Assembly: GCA_030525285.1 (NCBI GenBank)
Contig: JAUNFA010000014.1
Location: 1-38,331, forward strand
Source of the DNA: Bacillota bacterium
GTDB lineage: Bacteria; Bacillota; Clostridia; Peptostreptococcales; Anaerovoracaceae
Direction of reading: 5' to 3'
Length of the DNA stretch: 38,331 nt
Positions 34,196-38,331 of this stretch are shown piece after piece. Each line of letters starts with the position of its first letter. The first letter of the stretch is position 1. The notes under the pieces were generated by a model, which was not told the origin of the DNA, did not search any database, and saw only the letters and a program-made list of their open reading frames with translations. Made by a program: the position numbers and the translations under genes.

Positions 34196-35284
34196 TTACA
34201 TGAACGGCTTATTTTCCAAAGCCAGCTCTATAAGTCTGTCAATTAACTGATCGTATGGTATTCCCGACTCACCCCAAAGCTGCGGATACATACTGATGCT
34301 TGTAAATCCCGGAAGCGTATTGAGCTCATTGAGAACAACCCTGCCATCATCCTGCAGGAAGAAGTCAATACGCGCCATTCCTTTACAGCCCATAACATTA
34401 AATACTGTAAGCGCCGCATCCTTTACCCTTTGTTCAGTTTCCTCCGGTAAATCGCATACAAACTCTGTTCTTGAAGCCTCGTTTGTATACTTAGCATCGT
34501 AGTCATAGAATTCATTTGCTGCAAAAATTTCGCCGATGCAAGATGCCTGAGGATTTTCGTTTCCCAGAACTGCAACTTCGATTTCTCTGCCCACAATAGT
34601 TTCTTCAACGAGAAGCTTGTTATCAACTTCAAAAGCTACATCGAGCCCTTTTTTCAGTTCTTCCATATTCTTTGCCTTTGTAATGCCTACGGAAGAGCCC
34701 GCATTTGCCGGCTTGACAAACAGTGGATATTTGCCTTCAAAATATTCATTAATTCCTCTTATCTCAGCGTCTTTGTCAGCCTCATAAATGTTCTTATGGG
34801 AAACATAACAGTCCGCCTGAGCTACGTCACCGTTCTGCCTTACCATCGCCTTTGTAATGGCCTTATCCATGCTCGCTGCCGATGAAGTTGTTCCCGGTCC
34901 GACAAAAGGAATTCCGGCAAGTGTCATCAGCCCCTGCATAGTTCCATCCTCAGCATTCTGACCATGCATCACAGGGAAAACAACATCGATGTATCTCTTC
35001 GTAAGAGTGCCACCCGGTTCCTCTATCAGAATACCGTGAACCGATCTGTCTGGAGATATTATCGCCTTTCTGTTATTTTCAAGCTTCTCCCACGATCCGT
35101 CACGTATCTGTTCTGATGTGGCATCGGTAAGCATCCATTCGCCTTTCGGAGTAATGCCCAGTTTAGTTATATTGTATTTTTCTTCGTTAATGTTGTTCAG
35201 AACGGAAGCTGTACTCAATCTGGAAATCTCATGTTCAGATGATACCCCTCCGAAAAGAACCAGTAATTCTTTCCTATCTTCCAT
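34196..35284 (-). CDS. ddl: D-alanine--D-alanine ligase
   Basis: Joins two D-alanines with ATP for peptidoglycan precursor synthesis in the cytoplasm. It starts with the VLFGGVSSEHEIS segment of Ddl proteins, and the ATP-grasp region contains KPANAGSSVGITK. The FYDYDAKYT loop carries the Tyr and Lys typical of D-Ala-D-Ala rather than D-Ala-D-Lac ligases, and the C-terminus has NELNTLPGFT. It is 362 residues, normal for the family. It begins one base after the LCP gene stop, so the two are co-transcribed. Confidence 0.95.
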   Translation of the reverse strand: MEDRKELLVLFGGVSSEHEISRLSTASVLNNINEEKYNITKLGITPKGEWMLTDATSEQIRDGSWEKLENNRKAIISPDRSVHGILIEEPGGTLTKRYIDVVFPVMHGQNAEDGTMQGLMTLAGIPFVGPGTTSSAASMDKAITKAMVRQNGDVAQADCYVSHKNIYEADKDAEIRGINEYFEGKYPLFVKPANAGSSVGITKAKNMEELKKGLDVAFEVDNKLLVEETIVGREIEVAVLGNENPQASCIGEIFAANEFYDYDAKYTNEASRTEFVCDLPEETEQRVKDAALTVFNVMGCKGMARIDFFLQDDGRVVLNELNTLPGFTSISMYPQLWGESGIPYDQLIDRLIELALENKPFM

Positions 35285-35285
35285 A

Positions 35286-36749
35286 TTAATAATATCCTGT
35301 CTTTGCTGAAATTCTTGAACTTATTTCTTCCACATGTGCTGTAGGTTCGTAATTCTTCTGCTCGAAGAATTCTTCATGAAGCTTTACAACATTTGATTTC
35401 AGCGTTACAGGTGGACCATACCACCCGCCGGATGACCATCCTCTTACTGTATACGGCCATCCAACTGAAGACGAAGTCATATCATAGCTGTTAAGCTTAA
35501 GCATCATTCCCATCATGTCTGCAGATGACATGTTTGTTTTGATTTCAGGAAGAACTTCCTTTGTTATTTTCTTAAGTGCCGCTGTATCCATTGTCTTGGC
35601 CTTTTCAAATGCTGCCTTAACAACGATTTTCATTCTTTCATTACGTCTGTAATCACCTGTTGCCGCGTCCTTACGAATTCTTGCGTATGTTACAGCCTGT
35701 ACACCATTGAGATGCTGCTTACCCGGCTTCTCTATCTGCTTCTTGCTGCCGCCGATATGCTTTGCAGTATTTTTGATATACTTGTTCATCTGCTGTATTT
35801 CTGACTGCTTTATTTCAATATCAAGACCACCCAGTGCGTCAACTGCATCCGCTACAGCCTTCCAGTTTACAACAACCACTTCCTTAATATTCAAATCCAG
35901 ATTGTGATTTAATGCGTAAAGAGCCTTTGTCGGACCACCGTAATAATATGCGTGAGTTACCTTATCAAGACCAGGTGTTCCGTCACCTAAGTCAAGAAGT
36001 GTATCACGATAAATCGAGAACATCCTCAATTCATCTGTTTCTTTGTTTATGCTCACTACAATCATAGAGTCACTTCTGCAACCACTGTCGTCACTCATGT
36101 TTCGTGCGTCGATACCCAGAAGTGCAATGTTTCTGTAATTGCTCAACTGCTCATCAACTCTTGAATCTATGCCGATAAGATCCTGGTCCAGTTCCACCTT
36201 TCCTATATTATCCAGTGTACTCTTGACAACTGTAAATCCTACTGCGATAACAGCTCCCAGAAGAACAACAATTATTCCGACAATCAGTACAGCTACCCGA
36301 AGGCCTTTACCTTTTTTCTTTTTCTTTCCTTTCTTGCCTTTGCCGCCGCCATTGCCGCCAGTGTTACCACCATTGCCGCCGTATCCTGCTGCCTTTTTTT
36401 CTTTTCTGCTGACTTTATCAGCCTTGTTACGGCTTCCGGATTTTGCTATAGGTTCATTCCTTCGAACTTTAGAGCTTTTCTCTGTACCATTATGTGTTTC
36501 AACTTCTATACTTCTACTTCTGTTGTGATTTTCCACATGATTTCTGTTACTAGTAGTCTTTGGATGGGTACCACTTCTCGCAACGTACTCTCCATAAAGC
36601 GTGTCATCCTTGATATTTCTACTGCTTTCTCTTCTATCACTTTTACTGCTCTGATGTTCGCGAAGGCTCAGATATTCATCATATGCCCTTGCTCTGGCGC
36701 GTTCTTCATCAGTCATGTAACGATTTCCCTTATTGTCCATGTTAGCCAT
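35286..36749 (-). CDS. LytR-CpsA-Psr (LCP) family glycopolymer transferase
   Basis: Membrane enzyme that attaches lipid-linked teichoic acids or capsules to peptidoglycan. The 487-residue protein has an unusually long, charged cytoplasmic tail (1-149) with a Gly/Lys-rich stretch at 122-149, one membrane helix (about 150-175) and an extracellular LCP domain. LCP landmarks are LLGIDAR near 210-216, RSDSMI at 225-230 and SIYRDT at 245-250, with Arg and Asp residues that bind the pyrophosphate. AAAGGA about ten bases upstream serves the ATG. It is the first gene of a unit with ddl, thrS and the G5 peptidase. It is a plausible ligase for the polymer made by the large operon. Confidence 0.92.
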   Translation of the reverse strand: MANMDNKGNRYMTDEERARARAYDEYLSLREHQSSKSDRRESSRNIKDDTLYGEYVARSGTHPKTTSNRNHVENHNRSRSIEVETHNGTEKSSKVRRNEPIAKSGSRNKADKVSRKEKKAAGYGGNGGNTGGNGGGKGKKGKKKKKGKGLRVAVLIVGIIVVLLGAVIAVGFTVVKSTLDNIGKVELDQDLIGIDSRVDEQLSNYRNIALLGIDARNMSDDSGCRSDSMIVVSINKETDELRMFSIYRDTLLDLGDGTPGLDKVTHAYYYGGPTKALYALNHNLDLNIKEVVVVNWKAVADAVDALGGLDIEIKQSEIQQMNKYIKNTAKHIGGSKKQIEKPGKQHLNGVQAVTYARIRKDAATGDYRRNERMKIVVKAAFEKAKTMDTAALKKITKEVLPEIKTNMSSADMMGMMLKLNSYDMTSSSVGWPYTVRGWSSGGWYGPPVTLKSNVVKLHEEFFEQKNYEPTAHVEEISSRISAKTGYY

Positions 36750-36793
36750 AGAAAATTTTCCTTTCTGAATTTAACATGATAACTCAACGAATT

Positions 36794-36823
36794 ATTATAT
36801 CACGAGTTTTAATCTTATCGCAA
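36794..36823 (-). promoter_or_regulatory. Candidate promoter of the LCP-ddl-thrS unit
   Basis: On the minus strand TTGCGA (36818-36823) and TATAAT (36794-36799) are 18 bases apart. It starts directly after the GH25 stop codon. No terminator is seen between the two genes, so read-through from GH25 is possible. Confidence 0.5.
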
Positions 36824-38275
36824 CTAATACGGATATTTCTTTGTAACCTTCAGATATTTCTTATGTACCCAGTACCCTGAAGTTGTCTGCCACCAGTTCC
36901 CGCTCTTTCTAAGTATGGTGACGGTCTTTTTCTTTTTGTATGTACCCTTCTTTTTGTAGGATTTACCCGGGCCTGTTCTGTAAACCAGTTTTGTCTTGGT
37001 CTTTGCCTTGCAAAGATATGCCCGGCCGTTTACTGCGAAGTAATAGGATTTACCTTTGATTTTAGCTGTCTTACCAGCATACATGGCACCAGCAGAGTCA
37101 AATCCATAATAGTAACTGCCTATCTTCTTATATGAGCTTTTGTAAACTGCACCTGTTGATGTGGCATAATATTTCTTGCCGCTGACAGTAATCCACTTGT
37201 TCTTCTGAAGCACACCATTACTGTTATAGTAATATTTGTTACCACCGTCCGAGACCCATCCTGTAGTAACCTCCTCTTGTATTCCACCTTCGTTGCCCGT
37301 TCCTGTTGATGGTTTTTCAACGGATGAACCCTCAGATGATGAGCCGCTGCTACCTGATTCAGATTCACCGGGAGCTGGTGTACAGTTGAATTTCTTGTAC
37401 GCAAAATTCAAATCAACCTTACCGCTTATTCCGTTTATTCTGTAATTATCGACACACTGCCAGAGCTTCCAGCTTCTGCTATATGTGCATCCGGTAGTAT
37501 TCCACTGAGCTACCCATCTTTCGTATGAGTCAAGTTTTGATGTATTGAGCTGTTTTTTCCACCAGCTGAGACTGGCATATACACCTGGTGTATATCCTGC
37601 CTTCTTCAATTGCTGACAGTAGTTTGTTGCATACTGCTGAATTTCAGCATTGCTCTTTTTCCCTGTAGTTTTAGCGTCCTCCAAGTCGTAATAAACCGGA
37701 TATGTAGGATGAGTTCCTTTAAGCAGTCTCTTGACATGCTTGATTTCAGATTCGTTTTTGCTCTTGGTATTAGCATAAGAATACAGATAAAAACCATACG
37801 GAATATTATATTTCTCGCACTGCTGTACATTATAAGCAAACTTTGAATCGTCCTGCTCCTCATAATCGCTTCCGTATCCAAGCCTTATTATTGCAAATTC
37901 AACACCGTCAGCCTTTGCTTTCTGCCAGTTTATCGTATTCTGATGGGAACTTACATCAACGCCCTTGGCCACAGCTCCCTTAAGGGTTCCCTTACCACTG
38001 CCGTTGTAATAAACGCCCTGGGATTTTTTCTTCCATGCGTTCTTTGATGTTGACATAAGCATGACGCCGCTTCGTGATGCATTAGTCAGTCCCGACTCTT
38101 CTTCTTTTATATCGCTTCCCATAACAGAATCTTCATCCAGTTCTTCCTGAGACATTCCACTGATTTTATTACCGTCAAGAACCGCACATTCCTCTGTTTG
38201 CGCGAATGTTGACGGTGTAAACATTGTGGCTGCCATTATCACCGAAACGATTGCAGCAGTCGTTTTTATCTTCAT
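36824..38275 (-). CDS. Secreted GH25 lysozyme with aromatic wall-binding repeats and SH3-like tail
   Basis: Predicted exported muramidase of 483 residues. A signal peptide covers about 1-25 (ending near TFAQ). Residues 26-100 form a spacer. The GH25 domain (about 103-295) shows GVDVSSHQ with Asp107, the catalytic YYDLED with Asp197 and Glu199, and LWQC near its end. A Gly/Ser-rich linker follows (about 300-330). Then come aromatic repeats of the choline- or glucan-binding type (about 338-425: GWVSDGGNKYYY, WITVSGKKYY, SYYYGFDSAG, SYYFAVNGRAY) and a basic SH3-like end. AAGG five bases before the ATG fits the start. Such repeats recognise teichoic acid substituents in some bacteria, of interest because LicD is encoded nearby. 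Confidence 0.9.
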   Translation of the reverse strand: MKIKTTAAIVSVIMAATMFTPSTFAQTEECAVLDGNKISGMSQEELDEDSVMGSDIKEEESGLTNASRSGVMLMSTSKNAWKKKSQGVYYNGSGKGTLKGAVAKGVDVSSHQNTINWQKAKADGVEFAIIRLGYGSDYEEQDDSKFAYNVQQCEKYNIPYGFYLYSYANTKSKNESEIKHVKRLLKGTHPTYPVYYDLEDAKTTGKKSNAEIQQYATNYCQQLKKAGYTPGVYASLSWWKKQLNTSKLDSYERWVAQWNTTGCTYSRSWKLWQCVDNYRINGISGKVDLNFAYKKFNCTPAPGESESGSSGSSSEGSSVEKPSTGTGNEGGIQEEVTTGWVSDGGNKYYYNSNGVLQKNKWITVSGKKYYATSTGAVYKSSYKKIGSYYYGFDSAGAMYAGKTAKIKGKSYYFAVNGRAYLCKAKTKTKLVYRTGPGKSYKKKGTYKKKKTVTILRKSGNWWQTTSGYWVHKKYLKVTKKYPY

Positions 38276-38331
38276 AAATACCTTGTATGATGTTTATGGA
38301 AGCGAAAACACCATGTTTCCTTTCTTTTAAA

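Noticed and set aside
36824..38275. Phage endolysin marking a prophage
   Set aside because: The protein has a signal peptide and wall-binding repeats, and no holin, tail or packaging gene is adjacent; a chromosomal autolysin is more likely.

Overview
The window looks like chromosomal DNA of an AT-rich, Gram-positive anaerobe of the Bacillota, most likely class Clostridia. The evidence is strong AGGAGG-type ribosome sites, TTG and GTG starts, teichoic-acid type genes, a G5-NlpC/P60 protein, LCP and GH25 proteins with bacterial SH3 and aromatic wall-binding repeats, and a threonyl-tRNA synthetase without a TGS domain. Genus cannot be fixed from sequence alone. No phage, transposase, integrase or CRISPR gene is visible.

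Layout, left to right. (1) 96-2243 (+): a stand-alone fusion of a GT2 glycosyltransferase and a glycerophosphotransferase, ending at a bidirectional terminator. (2) 2337-7078 (-): a compact three-gene unit read as ICMT-like membrane methyltransferase, GH3-like acyl-adenylating enzyme, then a membrane GAF/degenerate GGDEF/HD-GYP protein. I know of no described system with this composition. (3) 7226-8035 (-) PHP phosphoesterase and 8277-9746 (+) secreted SH3/papain-like protein, divergent from a shared intergenic region. (4) 9811-31009 (-): one co-directional run of 17 genes, about 21 kb, tightly packed with several 1-4 nt stop/start overlaps, that builds and exports a phosphate-containing surface glycopolymer. 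(5) 31219-31294 (+) tRNA-Arg(UCG) with its own promoter and terminator. (6) 31406-36749 (-): LCP ligase, Ddl, ThrS and G5-NlpC/P60 genes, followed by 36824-38275 (-), a GH25 lysozyme.

How the large cluster probably works. RmlA and RmlB make dTDP-4-keto-6-deoxyglucose; the WecE-like aminotransferase at the head of the operon would turn it into a dTDP-4-amino-4,6-dideoxyhexose. No rmlC or rmlD is present, so rhamnose is not the obvious product. TagD makes CDP-glycerol, used by the glycerophosphotransferase-domain proteins (four domains inside the operon, a fifth at 96-2243). LicD and a degenerate LicD partner suggest a phospho-amino-alcohol type substituent. YfhO and GtrA suggest lipid-linked glycosylation on the outer face, and TagGH exports the polymer. 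A second cytidylyltransferase fused to a Gfo/Idh/MocA-type domain, a HisC-like PLP enzyme and a further nucleotidyltransferase form a block that may supply a second, unusual CDP-activated building unit. The neighbouring LCP protein is of the family that joins such polymers to peptidoglycan, and the hydrolases nearby act on the same wall.

The best candidates for undescribed biology are the ICMT/GH3/HD-GYP trio and the cytidylyltransferase-oxidoreductase fusion with its HisC-like neighbour. All functional statements rest on motif recognition by eye; no database search was run.
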